A stretch of 64,000 bases of DNA from Saposhnikovia divaricata (Eukaryota; Streptophyta; Magnoliopsida; Apiales; Apiaceae). Positions 9,940-20,662 of this stretch are shown in pieces. Positions within the stretch are counted from its first letter, which is position 1. Each line of letters begins with the position of its first letter. Location of the stretch: positions 111,902,046 to 111,966,045 of the forward strand of contig CM071600.1 of the NCBI GenBank assembly GCA_036435485.1. The letters are read 5' to 3'. A program made the translations under genes and the position numbers. The notes beneath the pieces are model-generated. The model did not search any database. It was not told where the DNA came from and saw nothing but the letters and a program-made list of their open reading frames with translations.

Positions 9940-10272
9940 ATGCCATTCTCCAAAACCTTTTCATTCTTTTCTCTTTCCATCATGGCTTTCAACCCAAATC
10001 TTCATATGAACCCTAGCTTTTGGTTCATTACCACTGAGAAGTTCTTTACTCTTGATGATCAGGAGCAAGTGAACTATCTCTTAGAAGAGATGACTTTTCT
10101 CATCAAGTCAGATATGGTTGATCTTAACCCAGATGATTTCCACGAATCTCCTCTAAAACATCTACCAGTTGGATACAATCCTCCTCTAATCTCTTCACAC
10201 CTTGAGGATGAAGAATTTGGTGAAGAGTCTGAGGTTGATCTTGTTGGAGATGCTATTCATCTTCTTCAATAA
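9940..10272 (+). CDS. Antisense ORF in Copia-C, 110 codons, acidic
   Basis: This ORF is on the strand opposite to gag-pol, between pol and the post-pol ORFs, and overlaps neither, so it is not a shadow frame. It can start at 9940 or at a second ATG at 9982 (MAFNPNLHMNPSFWF). The protein has an aromatic N-terminus, a Leu/Glu helix (DDQEQVNYLLEEMTFLI) and an acidic C-terminus (LEDEEFGEESEVDLVGD). A polyadenylation-like AATGAAAATAAA lies near 10440. Additional sense and antisense ORFs have been described in some plant LTR retrotransposons. I know of no function for this one. The open frame is intact while pol nearby is broken. Confidence 0.5.
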   Translation: MPFSKTFSFFSLSIMAFNPNLHMNPSFWFITTEKFFTLDDQEQVNYLLEEMTFLIKSDMVDLNPDDFHESPLKHLPVGYNPPLISSHLEDEEFGEESEVDLVGDAIHLLQ

Positions 10273-10842
10273 GCATGAAGATGAGTCAGCTGCTTTCATT
10301 CAAGTCACCCAGACAAGGAATCCAATCTTGAGATGCTCCTTGTCATGAAGTCGATCGTTGAGGATTGAAGTATCAACAACTTTAGACATGAATAGAATTA
10401 TCAGTAGTAGTTCATTTTCATGTATGTAATGCTTTTGATTAATGAAAATAAACGTTTTCTTAATATCTACTTGTCTATCATTGTTTATTGACTATCATGA
10501 ATAATGATATAAATTATCAGTATGCATGTAATAAAACTTGCTAACATAGACTTAACATAACTCAGAATTGAACCACTAAATAACATGAACTTCAGAATTT
10601 GAAACAGTAAGACACACAGATTTCACAATCCTGATACTGACGATACAATCCTGATGTCAATACTGATGACGTCAGCATATTGATAACAATCTTGATGTTT
10701 ATTAACAAGTCTATCATACTGTAATTTATCAAAGTAAAGCGTTACAGCTTAAGCATTTAACAATCAAGTATAGATCCTGACAAAAATATCAAGTCTATAA
10801 GCTGAAACAACATACCTTGCTACTTGTGCAGATGTTAAAGAT
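10273..10842. other. Copia-C gap between pol end and antisense ORF
   Basis: No gene is seen. The segment would be the 3' untranslated part of the antisense transcript (ending near an AATAAA-like word at 10440-10455) and the sequence downstream of RNase H on the sense strand. CCTGATACTGACGATAC-type words at 10620-10690 echo the CAGGATC motifs of the LTRs. Confidence 0.4.
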
Positions 10843-13096
10843 CTAAAAATTTAACATTCCTAACTCACTAACCAATCTAATGAATGTGGCCTCATCAAGT
10901 GGTTTGGTTAGAATATCTGCAAGCTGTTTGTCAGTAGGAACAAAATGAAGTTCCACAGTACCATTTTCAATATGTTCTCTAATAAAATGATACCTGATAT
11001 CAATGTGCTTAGTCCTTGAGTGTTGAACTGGATTTTCTGCAATTTTGATAGCACTAGTATTATCACAAAACATAGGAATATTACTAAGTGTCATACCATA
11101 ATCCATCAACTAATTTCTTATCCAAAGGAGTTGAGCACAACAACTGCATAATTGACATGTACCTGTAGTGCTTTTCCTGTCTATTTTACACCCTGCATAA
11201 TCAAAGTCTGAATAGCCAATTAGGGAGAAATCAAATTCTCTTGGATACCACAAACCAAGATTTGGAGTTCCCTTGAGATATCTAAAAATTCTCTTCACAG
11301 CAATTAAATGAGATTCCTTAGAATCACTTTGGAATCTAGCACATAAACAGGTAAAGAACATTATATCTGGTCTACTTGCAGTTAAATATAACAGTGAACC
11401 TATCATGCCTCTATAGCTAGTATTGTCAACTCTCTTTCCCTTAGGATCCGAGTCTAGCTTAGTGGCTGTTGCCATGGGTGTCTTTGCAATTGCACAATTT
11501 TGAAAGTCAAACCTTTTTAAAAGATCTTTGATATACTTTGACTGTTTAATGAAAATACCAGTCTCAGTTTGTTTGACCTGCAAGCCTAAAAAATAATTTA
11601 GTTCACCCATCATGCTCATCTGATACTTAGACTGTATAAGCTTGCTAAACTTACCATATAACTTTTCATTAGTAGAACCAAATATAATACTCCCTCTGTC
11701 CCTAATTAGTTGTCCAGTTTCTATTTTTGTTGGTCAAATTGACTCAAATTTGACTGAAATTTATATATATTACATAATGAAAAATATTTAAAAAAATTAT
11801 ATCATTGTAAACTACTTCTAATCTATTTTAATATGTGATTTTCAGTTTTTTAAAATAATAAACGGATTAATTTTAATCGTCGGTCAAAAGTTAGTCAATT
11901 TGACCACTGAAAAGTCAAACTGGACAACTAATTAGGGACGGAGGGAGTATCATCAACATAAACTTGAACTAAAAGCAAATCACCTTTTATCTTTCTAAAG
12001 AATAGAGTTTTGTCAATTGTACCTCTTGTGAAGCCATTTTCAAGAAGAAATTTAGACAAAGTCTCATACCATGCTCTTGGTGCCTGCTTTAGTTCATAGA
12101 ATGCCTTGTCAAGTTTGTAGACATGATTTGGAAACTGTGGATCAACAAAACCAGGTGGTTGTTCCACATACACTTCCTCATCAAGCTTGCCATTTAGAAA
12201 AGCACTCTTTAAATCCATCTGGTATACCTTGAATTTTGAATGAGCTGCAAATGCAAGAAACATTCTGATTGCTTCCAATCTTGCTACAGGTGCAAAGGTT
12301 TCATCATAGTCAATTCCTTCTTCCTGAGAATAACCCTTGGCCACCAGTCTTGCTTTGTTTCTTACAATCATACCAGATTCATCTAGCTTGTTTCTGAAAA
12401 CCTATTTAGCCCAACAATAGATCTATCTTTAGGTCTAGGTACCAGTTTCCACACTTTGTTCCTCTCAAACTCATTCAATTCTTCCTGCATTGCTATTACC
12501 CAATTAGGATCCTGTAAGGCTTCTTCAACCTTCTTAGGTTCATTCTTTGAGAGAAAACAACTGTACAAGCATTCATTTTGAATTGATCTTCTAGTTCGAA
12601 CACCACTATTTGAATCACCAATTATCAAATCCTCAGTATGATCCCTTGTCCATTTTCTAACAGGTGGTAGATTGCTCCTGCTAGACTCTCCCCCTAAGTT
12701 AGTGGTATCTCTTGTAGAAGAACTTTCTCTGCCTTCAAAAGCTCCACCTTGATCAGTAGAATCAGTGGATTCAATACTGCTGCTAGTTTTAGATCTTCCT
12801 TCATTAGACTCTGAAGGATCATTAGACTCTGAAGGATCAGTTCCTGATGAAGTAGACTCTGAAAGACTAGTCTGATCCTGACCAGTACTGTGTTCTCCTT
12901 GATTGAATTGCTCCCCCTCAATAGTAGCATTTCTTTGAGAAGCAATAGAGATTTCCTCTGGAGAACCTTCATCATCACTGGAGAGAATCTTAGAATACTT
13001 AAGATTTTCAAATTCTAGATTGTCATGGCTTTCATCAGTTTGCAAAATTTCCAAACTTCTTATCATCAAATGCAACATGAATTGATTCCATAACAA
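10843..13096 (-). pseudogene. Copia-C reverse transcriptase and RNase H, interrupted
   Basis: Order on the minus strand: a Ser/Glu-rich integrase-RT linker (13096-12560); RT start with WVIAMQEELNEFERN and WKLVPRP; the RT core (KARLVAKGYSQEEGIDYDETFAPVA, YQMDLKSAFLNG, YVDD at about 11955); a Stowaway MITE; RT thumb (GELNYFLGLQV, SRPDIMF, GYSDFDYAG); and Ty1 RNase H (DNTSAIKIAENPVQHSRTKHIDIRYHFIRE, LADILTKPL). Lesions: one-base frameshifts near 13060 and 12390, the MITE, and a TAG at 11112-11110. Excising the MITE with one TA restores the RT frame. The enzyme would copy the element's RNA to DNA; this copy cannot. Confidence 0.92.
11690..11947. mobile_element. Stowaway-type MITE (Tc1/mariner), 258 bp
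   Basis: The termini are near-perfect inverted repeats of about 31 bp, starting CTCCCTCTGTCCCTAATTAG on the left and ending in the mirrored GGGACGGAGGGAG. TA dinucleotides flank both sides (11688-11689, 11948-11949). The CTCCCTC start and TA target duplication are diagnostic of Stowaway elements. The AT-rich interior has no coding. It sits in the RT gene immediately after the catalytic YVDD codons. Confidence 0.95.
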
Positions 13097-14339
13097 TGTG
13101 AGTTTTGAGGTTATATACTTTGAAGGCCTTTGATGTTGAATATCCTAGAAAGATTGCTTCATCCGATTTGGCTTCAAATTTCCCAAGTTGTTCTGGATGA
13201 ACTTTCAGGACATAACATTTGCATCCAAAGATGTGAAAATATTTCACACTTAGTTTCTTTCCTTTGATCATCTCATAGGGAGTCTTACCATGAGCATTTA
13301 CCAAGGTACAGTTTTGAGTGAAACATGCAGTGTTGATAGCTTCTGTCCAGAAATGGGTTGGAAGCTTTGCATCTACAAGCATGGTTCTTGCTGCCTCTAT
13401 GAGAGTTCTGTTCTTTCTTTCTACTACACCATTCTGCTGAGGTGTTCCAGGTGCAGAAAACTGTTGAGTAATTCCATTGTCTGCACAATACTCCTCCATT
13501 GTAGAATTCTTAAATTCTGTACCATTGTCACTCCTAAGCACTTTGACCTTATACTCAGAGCTATTTTGAATATTCTTGACAAGTTCAATGATTTGCTGAA
13601 GAGCTTCATCCTTTTTGTGTAGAAAGAATACCCATGTGAACCTTGTGTAATCATCCACTATAACTAGAGCATATCTTTTCTTGTTGATAGACATAATGTT
13701 TACTGGACCAAATAAATCAAGATGCAGCGTGTGAAATGGTTCAGTAATTGAATTTTCTGTCTTGCTCTTGAAAGTGGTTCTTCTTTGTTTACCAAGCTGA
13801 CAAGCATCACAAAGTCCATCTTACACATAGTTTGCCTGAGGTAGGCCTCTCACCAGATGATGCTTAACAAGTTGATTAAGATTTTTGAAGTTGAGATGTG
13901 AGAGCTTCTTGTGCCAGTTCCAGCTTTCATCATTTGATGCCTTGTTGTAAAGACATCTGACAGTTCCTTTAGATGTGTCACTCAAGCTGGCTTCATATAT
14001 GTTACCATGTCTCTGACCAGTAAGAACAATGTCTCCATTCTTCATATTCAAGATTTTGCATCCTTTACTGTCAAAGATTGATTGGTAACCCTTACCACCC
14101 AGTTGACTTATGCTTAAAAGTGTGTGTTTCAAGCCTTCAACCAGTGCTACGTTTTCTATAATGACATTCCCCAAAATAATTGAGCCATATCCCAGAGTTT
14201 CACCTTTGTTGCCTTCTCCAAAGGATATTACTGGGCCAGCTTTCCTCTCAAATTTTGTAAGCAGGGACTTCTTTCCAATCATATGTCCAGAGCATCCACT
14301 ATCCAAGATAATTGAATGCTTCTTTCCAGTGCCCTGCAA
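13035..14339 (-). pseudogene. Copia-C protease and integrase, one in-frame stop
   Basis: The N-terminal part has the retropepsin motif ILDSGCSGHMIG, then the GAG-pre-integrase region (WHKKLSHLNFKNL). A TAA at 13823-13821 interrupts the integrase zinc-binding region, after which the same frame resumes with the core: CDAC, LRSDNGTEFKN carrying the catalytic Asp, and PQQNGVVERKNRTLIEAARTML carrying the catalytic Glu, followed by the GKFEAKSDEAIFLGYS C-terminal module. Protease cuts the polyprotein; integrase inserts the cDNA. The frame differs from gag, so pol needs a frameshift or has lost phase with gag. One nonsense codon and the downstream frameshift inactivate it. Confidence 0.92.
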
Positions 14340-14350
14340 ACAAAAAGTAG

Positions 14351-16639
14351 CTAGTTAGAATTTTTTAAGACCCAACTTTGATTGGATCCTTTCTTACTAA
14401 CTTTTGGACCAACAGGCTTTGAAGATTTTGCTTTTGATTTACCTGTTGCAGAGTCAACCTTAGACTTAGATTTCACAAACTGTTTGTGACTAGGAGTTTC
14501 AGATTTCAGAGAATAATAGTCATAATACAGTTCATGATATTCCTTACACATATAAATGGAATGAAGTAAACTACCACAATGATAACATGGTTCTTGTGGT
14601 TGGTATTGAATTCTCTGAGTCTTGGGGAATCTGGACTCAGTTTTCCAAGAAGGTTTTTTATTGCAGTCTAGGGCCAGATGATTATGATTTCCACATTTAT
14701 AGCATTTCTTCCTAGGTGCATTAGGTACATTCTTGTAATTATTCTCTTTGTTAATACCTTCTTTTCCATTCTTATTTCTTTTGATCTTGCTAGACTCTGA
14801 AATACTTTCTAGTCTCTGTTTCAAATGAGACTTAGACAGAAAACCTATGTTGACATTCTTAGGTTTTTCTAACACTCTCTCATCTGAATTGCTATTGTTA
14901 ATTCTTTTGTGCACAACTGGGGTACCTTTAGAATCAACAAATTTAACATGTTTAGGCTCAGAAACTATCTTCTTACCTTCAGACTTAGATGTGCTAGCTT
15001 CAGTTTTACTATCATCATTGACAATAGCTACAGTATCTTCTTGCCTAGCCTTATCAAAACCTAAACCATTAACTTTACCAAGAATTTGATTTTCAATGAT
15101 TTCTTGAGTCTTTTTACCAGAATTGTTAATGGTTTTAATCAAATCTCTCTCTTCCTCTAGTTCTTTTCTGACATAGTCATAAGCCTCAAGAATAACACCA
15201 TAATCATGCTTAGGTTTATCAGAACTTAACCTATATTCTTCCATTTGAATTAACTCAGATTCAAGAAAATTATTTCTTCTAACTAATTCATCATTCTTAG
15301 CCTTGAGTTCATCTTTTTCACTAGCAAGAATTTTGAAATTAGTGATAAGATTCTTAAACTCAACATGAATAGATCTAATATCATCAGAATCTAAGCTATC
15401 AAATGAATCAAGAGAGTGAAGTGATACCTTAACAGAAGATGAAGAAGTTTTCTTTGGAGATCCAGGCTTGTCTGAAGCACTTGCCATCAATGCAATGTTG
15501 TCATAATCCAATTCATCTTCAGAATCACTGGAGTCTGCCCAATCCTTCTGTGTGACCATGAGTGCATTACCCTTCCCTGAATTCCTGGGCTTCTTGCACT
15601 CACTAGCAAAGTGTCCAAGCTCACTGCAGTTAAAGCACTTGATCTTGGCTTTATCAAGCTTGATAATTGTACTTTTGCCTTTGTCACTCTTCTTCTCCTC
15701 TTTCTTCTGAAAAGTGCCTTTGCTAAATCTTCTCCTGTTGAATCTTCCTTTCTTGAAAGCTTTAGCAAACATAGCAAAGAGTTCTTGCATCTCGGATTCA
15801 GAATCATTATCTTCAGAGTCTATATCTGTAGTCTCTGACTCAGAACTTTCTTTGCTATTCTTCTTCCTCAAGTCTCTTTCAATAGATTCAGACTTTTCTT
15901 CTGGAAGCTTCTTTGATTCAGATTGAGCAGTGAGTGCAACAGTTTTCATCTTTCCTTCACTCCTGCTCTTTTTTTGCTGCCTGTCAAGTTCATAAGCTCT
16001 CAATTTTCCATAAACTGCTTCTAATGATATTTCATCCAGATCATTAGCTTCCTCAATTGCAGATATCTTCTCATTGTAGAAATCAGGAAGAGCTTTCATG
16101 AACTTAGTATTCATATCCTCCAAGTCATAATATTTACCATGCATGGCCATCTCATTGATGAGTTTAGTAAACCTATCAAAGGTGTCAGTAAGTGACTCAC
16201 CAGACTTGGATTCAAAGTACTCATACTGTTGTATGAGAATTGTCCTCATATTCTTCCTGACAGGTTTTGTTCCTTCACAGTGAACCTTTAGATTGTCCCA
16301 TATCTCCTTAGCAGTTTTACAAGAGAGAACATAGTTAGTGAGAACAGAATCAAGACTGTTGAATAGTATGTTTCTCACTTTAGCATCCTTAAGAACGTTC
16401 TCTTTTTCCTTATCTGTCCATTCAGATTTAGGCTTCTCTACTGTATGTTCTGGAACAACTTTTCCTTCGATAGTTGCTTGAGGAACAAGCCTTGTTGGAA
16501 CAAAAGGCCCATCTCTTATTCTGTCAAGATAATCAGGATCTGTTGCTTCCAGGTGATGCAACATCTTCACTTCCCATAGAGTATATTCTTTTCTCTTGAG
16601 CATAGGGATCGTAGTATTACCATCCTTGTAACCAGACAT
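14351..16639 (-). CDS. gag: Copia-C Gag, 762 residues with three CCHC knuckles
   Basis: An uninterrupted Gag from MSGYKDGN. Residues ~15-225 match the UBN2-type copia Gag core (RKEYTLWEVKM, VRNILFNSLDSV, EIWDNLKVHCEGT, IQQYEYF). CCHC zinc knuckles are at C335-C338-H343-C348, C646-C649-H654-C659 and C685-C688-H693-C698. Between them are an acidic Ser-rich stretch (265-285), a basic patch (296-312) and a coiled coil at about 425-515. This length is about twice a standard copia Gag and typical of Sireviruses. The protein assembles the cytoplasmic particle and binds RNA. It starts 35 bp after the primer site and is the only intact major gene of the element. Pol begins 12 bp downstream in another frame. 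Confidence 0.93.
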   Translation of the reverse strand: MSGYKDGNTTIPMLKRKEYTLWEVKMLHHLEATDPDYLDRIRDGPFVPTRLVPQATIEGKVVPEHTVEKPKSEWTDKEKENVLKDAKVRNILFNSLDSVLTNYVLSCKTAKEIWDNLKVHCEGTKPVRKNMRTILIQQYEYFESKSGESLTDTFDRFTKLINEMAMHGKYYDLEDMNTKFMKALPDFYNEKISAIEEANDLDEISLEAVYGKLRAYELDRQQKKSRSEGKMKTVALTAQSESKKLPEEKSESIERDLRKKNSKESSESETTDIDSEDNDSESEMQELFAMFAKAFKKGRFNRRRFSKGTFQKKEEKKSDKGKSTIIKLDKAKIKCFNCSELGHFASECKKPRNSGKGNALMVTQKDWADSSDSEDELDYDNIALMASASDKPGSPKKTSSSSVKVSLHSLDSFDSLDSDDIRSIHVEFKNLITNFKILASEKDELKAKNDELVRRNNFLESELIQMEEYRLSSDKPKHDYGVILEAYDYVRKELEEERDLIKTINNSGKKTQEIIENQILGKVNGLGFDKARQEDTVAIVNDDSKTEASTSKSEGKKIVSEPKHVKFVDSKGTPVVHKRINNSNSDERVLEKPKNVNIGFLSKSHLKQRLESISESSKIKRNKNGKEGINKENNYKNVPNAPRKKCYKCGNHNHLALDCNKKPSWKTESRFPKTQRIQYQPQEPCYHCGSLLHSIYMCKEYHELYYDYYSLKSETPSHKQFVKSKSKVDSATGKSKAKSSKPVGPKVSKKGSNQSWVLKNSN

Positions 16640-16673
16640 GATTGCAGATCTTTATGATTATTCGAAATCAACC

Positions 16674-16686
16674 GGCTCTAATACCA
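16674..16686 (-). other. Copia-C primer-binding site (tRNA-iMet)
   Basis: On the minus strand it reads TGGTATTAGAGCC, differing from the usual plant iMet primer site TGGTATCAGAGC by one base, two bases from the LTR edge. It fixes the element's orientation. Confidence 0.9.
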
Positions 16687-16688
16687 AT

Positions 16689-17446
16689 TGTTAACTCGAA
16701 TAACTTGTAGAAGGGGGGGTTGAATACAAGTTATATAATCGTGTTTGATTTTTGCTTGATTAGATGAACAAGAACAACGAATGAATCAAACTTTGTTTGT
16801 ATTAAAATAAATCAAATACAAACTCTACCAAAGGTGTACAATACCTTTATTAGCTGCTGACAATATAAATCTCTATCTCTAGTTGTTTCGAACTCTCGAA
16901 TACAAACCTTATACAGAGCTCCACACAATATGCACTCTATAATTCTCAATTCCTCTTTTTCGCACTTTTTAAAATAATATAGAGAGAGTATTTATAATGC
17001 TACCTATCAACTAATAACAGAATTATAATCTATCTATGACAATGTTCTGCCGTCCAGTTGATAGTTTCCATCAATAGAGAATTCGTTTCCTTTGCAATAT
17101 CTTCTTGCTTGTTCTCCAAAACAAAGATCATGTTTTATAGCACTTGCCAGTTTCTGTAGCATCCATAATGACATCATCAGTAATACGACTGATATCAGGA
17201 TTTCCCATTGCATCAGGATCCGATCATCCCATCAGTATTTGATCAGGATCTGACTTGCTGTATCAGGATCTGCTCTTAATTCCTGAAATGTAGTCTCTGA
17301 CGCACTGTTCCTGACTAAACTCTACAGATTACTGTCTCACACATATATGCTATACAAAGTGCTAAATCCTTTATAAGATCGGGATATACAAGAAGTATTT
17401 GCAAAATTCTATTCTCAACATCACAACTTATGAATTATTCCTAACA
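16689..17446 (-). repeat. Copia-C 5' LTR
   Basis: 758 bp, TGTTAACTCG to CCTAACA, direct repeat of 5067-5826. It shares the block TAGAAGGGGGGGTTGAATAC near its primer-site edge with the LTR of Copia-B (36861), a lineage-level conserved segment. Several CAGGATC/ATCAGGAT words occur around 17200-17280. Confidence 0.93.
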
Positions 17447-18760
17447 TTCGATCGTCGAAAAAATCATTCAAAAAAATCGTTCAGTAAATCTGGATCGTGC
17501 CCCGTTATAGGAAGCAGCACCTTTACTAAGTTTTTGTTAAAATCTCGTACAACCCGACCTTATTATTTTTTTATTATTTTTTCGAACACTAAAATGTGTG
17601 TTTAATGACATCCGTATGGTTCGATCGTCGAAAAAATCATTCAAAATTCCTTCCGTGAATTTGGATCGTGCCCCGTTATAGGAAGCATCACTTTTACTAA
17701 GTTTTTATTAAAATCTCGTACAATCCGATCTTATTATTTTTTGATTATTTTTTCCAACACTAAAATGTGTGTTTAATGACATCCGTATGGTTCGATCGTC
17801 AAAAAAATCATTCAAAAAAATCGTTCAGTGAATCTGGATCGTGCCCCGTTATAGGAAGCAACACTTTTACTAAGTTTTTGTTAAAATCTCGTACAACACG
17901 ATTTTTTATTTTTTGATTATTTTTTTCCAACAATAAAATGAGTGTTTATTGACATCCGTACGGTTCGATCGTCGAAAAAATCATTCAAAAAATCGTTTAG
18001 TGAATCTGGATCGTGCCCCGTTATAGGAAGCTACACTTTTACTAAGTTTTTGTTAAAATCTCGTACAACCCGACCTTTTTATTTTTTGATTATTTTTTCC
18101 CAATACTAAAATGAGTGTTTATTGACATCCCTACAGTTCGATCATCGAAAAAAATCATTCAAAAAAATTGTTCAGTGAATCTGGATCATGCCCCGTTATA
18201 TGAAGCAACACTTTTACTAAGTTTTTGTTAAAATCTCATACAACCCGACCTTCTTATTTTTGGATTATTTTTTTCCAACACTAAAATGAGTGTTTATTAA
18301 CATCCGTACGATTCTATCGTCGAAGAAATCATTCAAAAAAATTATTCAGTAAATCTGGATCGTGTCCCGTTATAGAAAGCAACAGTTTTACTACTTTTTG
18401 TTAAAATCTCGTACAACCCGACCTTCTTATTTTTGGTTTATTTTTTTTCAACACTAAAATGAGTGTTTATTAACATCCGTACGGTTCGATCGTCGAAGAA
18501 ATCATTCAAAAAAATTATTCAGTGAATCTGGATCGTGTCCCGTTATAGGAAACAGCACTTTTACAACATTTTTGTTAAAATCATGTACAACCCGACCTTC
18601 TTATTTTTGGATTGTTTTTTTGCAATACTAAAATGAGTGTTTATTAACATTCGTACGGTTCAATTATCGAAGAAATCATTCAAAAAAATTATTCAGTGAA
18701 TCTGGATCGTACCTCGTTACAGGAAGCAGCACTTTTATTACGTTTTTGTTAAATTTGAAT
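17447..18760 (+). repeat. Satellite-1: ~173-bp tandem repeat inside CACTA-1, about 7.5 copies
   Basis: The word GATCGTCGAA or its variants recurs at about 17450, 17624, 17796, 17969, 18142, 18316, 18488 and 18663, giving a period near 173 bp. Each unit contains CCGTACGGTTCGATCGTCGA, GGATCGTGCCCCGTTATAGG and ACTTTTACTAAGTTTTTGTT. Divergence rises toward the right end, where the array fades into AT-rich sequence. Copia-C inserted at the TTCGA inside a unit, and the array continues at 4851-5066 on the other side. Confidence 0.92.
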
Positions 18761-19740
18761 ATAAATTCTTATTTTATAATTATTTTTATTTTATAATTAT
18801 TATAAACTAGATTTTAGTTAAATATGATATAAATTCTTATTTTATAATTATTTTTGCACATCATTAAAATAATTAATATATAACAAATATGAAATAACAT
18901 ATATTTTACAATTCCATAAATATATTATTTGCATCATAAATATTATATATAAATACGTACATATGTAAAATTTAAAATTTTAAAATTAAAATTAAGTAAT
19001 GGAGTAAAAATGAAATTAGAATTTTTACTAAAATATTTAAAAATTAAAAAAATAAAATAAACCAATACATTGAAAAATGTAAAATGTTAAAGATGCACAA
19101 ATTTCCCCCAAACCCAAAATTTTCATTGTTGGGTTGCCGCCCTTCTCCCCCTTATCTCCCCCAAAATTTCGTCTTCTCCCCCTTATTCCCCCTTCCTTTT
19201 CCCCCTTATTCTGAACTGATATAAGCAATTTCTATAAACTCTCCATCTCAAGCTCTCTTGTAAATACCCCCATAAGTAATTCCTTTCTTTTTCAATTTCT
19301 ATAAATTGAAGCTTTTGTACCCACCCACAACAAATATGTAGCTCCCAATCACCACCACTTCTTGTTCTTCACAACCCCTTCACACCCAATCAAATTCAAT
19401 CCAAGATAATGATTATTTCAACACATATTCTAACAACAATCAACAACACCATTGGCCTGAATGGTCTTATTGTGTTCACACCTTAGCCTTCTTTTCTAGG
19501 TACTAAGCATCAAGGGATCGGTTTTGATGATTTGTTTGTTTAGAATCAGTACTTGTCGCATAAGTTTCTTGGGCTTTCTGCTTCTTGCTTGGCTTTTTCT
19601 CGAAACCATCCTCAAGCTCTCGGGTTTGATAATTAATTAATTAATCTCATTCTGTTTGATAATAAGCTACAATTCTGTGTTTGGGTAATTGTGTTTGTAT
19701 ATTTATTAGTGAAAAGTATGATTTTTGTGATGAATTTATG
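18761..19740. other. CACTA-1 interior, AT-rich then pyrimidine-rich
   Basis: 18761-19060 is very AT-rich with no feature. 19090-19480 is C/T-rich (many CCCCCTT words) and reads like a 5' untranslated region or promoter-proximal sequence captured with a gene. No coding motif is recognised. Confidence 0.35.
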
Positions 19741-19745
19741 TGCAG

Positions 19746-19863
19746 GTTGCTATCCAGAAGGGATATATAGGTGGTGGTACAGAATGGGACTACTTTTCTT
19801 TTTCGGAGTGCTATTGATACTTCCAGGAGGATGTGGGCATTTCTCGCCACTTCCGGGACTACT
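19746..19863 (+). pseudogene. Exon-like segment in CACTA-1, identity unknown
   Basis: An acceptor-like TGTGCAG (to 19745) and a donor-like GTAAGAATA (from 19864) bracket 118 bp that are open in one frame (CYPEGIYRWWYRM, then a hydrophobic LLFFFGVLLILPGG). A second frame is also open for most of the length, so the true reading is unsure. It lies 150 bp upstream of the AIG1-like exon and may be from the same or another captured gene. Confidence 0.25.
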
Positions 19864-20010
19864 GTAAGAATAAATATCGTAAGATGAGTTTGGAAAATTA
19901 CACAAGCTTTTAACTATATATAGTCCGTTATTATGCTTTACCAACAACAATTAACTTATGCACTTCATTAACTATAGTACTAACGTCTAACTCTGGTTTT
20001 GGTTGTATGT

Positions 20011-20430
20011 ATTGGTATTGGAAAAAGTTCAACAGGAAATAACATTATGCCAAAGAAGCATTTGTGTCTGGTAATAACTCAGCTGTTTTTACTATTAGAA
20101 GATGGTCAGGTTCTCGGTGTCATTGACACTCATGGTACAGTTCCTTCTTAGATGCATATTTGGACTTAAAGAGTGATTATGCTAACTCAACATAAAATTA
20201 TGTCAAAGTATTTAGTCTTTTGATGAGAATACAAGTGTACTTTGCACTTGATTTGAAATGAGATAAACTATTTTCGAGCCCTTAAATTGTTAACTCATAT
20301 TCATTTGATGCCTATGGCAGGATTACTCAATGCTACCGTTGAAGATAAATACATTGGAAAAGAAATTTTTAATTGTGTCAACATGGCCAAGGATGGTATC
20401 CATGCAGTTCTTGTTGTTCTCTCTGTCTGG
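20011..20430 (+). pseudogene. Captured AIG1-type (IMAP/IAN) GTPase gene fragment
   Basis: Exon A (20011-20133) encodes a P-loop-like IGIGKSSTGNNI and then LEDGQVLGVIDTHG, the G1 and G3 regions of plant AIG1 GTPases, where DTPG has become DTHG and the stretch between is shortened. After a ~190-bp intron with a GGCAG acceptor, exon B (20321-20430) encodes YIGKEIFNCVNMAKDGIHAV and LVVLSVW, the next conserved block, and runs into a stop. Order and spacing match the family, whose members respond to pathogens in Arabidopsis. The G4 and G5 regions and the rest are absent. It is a dead fragment inside CACTA-1, best explained as transduplication of a host gene. Confidence 0.75.
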
Positions 20431-20662
20431 TAACCTTTTATCGCAGAACAAGCAGCAACAACTAGTAGCCTGTGGACTTTGAATGCAAGTTCTTGTAGGG
20501 CTTGTCTTGAAAATTTTGCTTCTTCCGTGGATCCATGGGGGAAGTCACGGAGGCAATCTTAGATATTGTCTAGATTATTGATATGCAGTGTATTTTACAA
20601 GGCTTTGTGTTAATGTATTATGTGACATTCATTTATTTTTTCACTTTATATGTTGAAAACAG

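Larger units (their letters stand above)
5067..17446 (-). mobile_element. Copia-C: 12.4-kb Ty1/copia Sirevirus with extra sense and antisense ORFs
   Basis: The LTRs are 5067-5826 and 16689-17446, flanked by TTCGA at 5062-5066 and 17447-17451. The primer-binding site next to the right LTR is complementary to tRNA-iMet, so the element reads on the minus strand. Order: gag, protease-integrase, RT-RNase H, a ~570-bp gap facing an antisense ORF, then a 3.3-kb block of additional ORFs, then a purine tract and the 3' LTR. The long gag with a coiled-coil extension and the large post-pol region are hallmarks of the Sirevirus (Maximus/SIRE) lineage. By eye about 30 substitutions separate the ~758-bp LTRs (~4%), so it is clearly older than the LARD at 41247. 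Confidence 0.92.

Noticed and set aside
13290..13622. 110-codon plus-strand ORF inside Copia-C integrase
   Set aside because: It is the antisense shadow of conserved integrase codons; no independent motif or signal.
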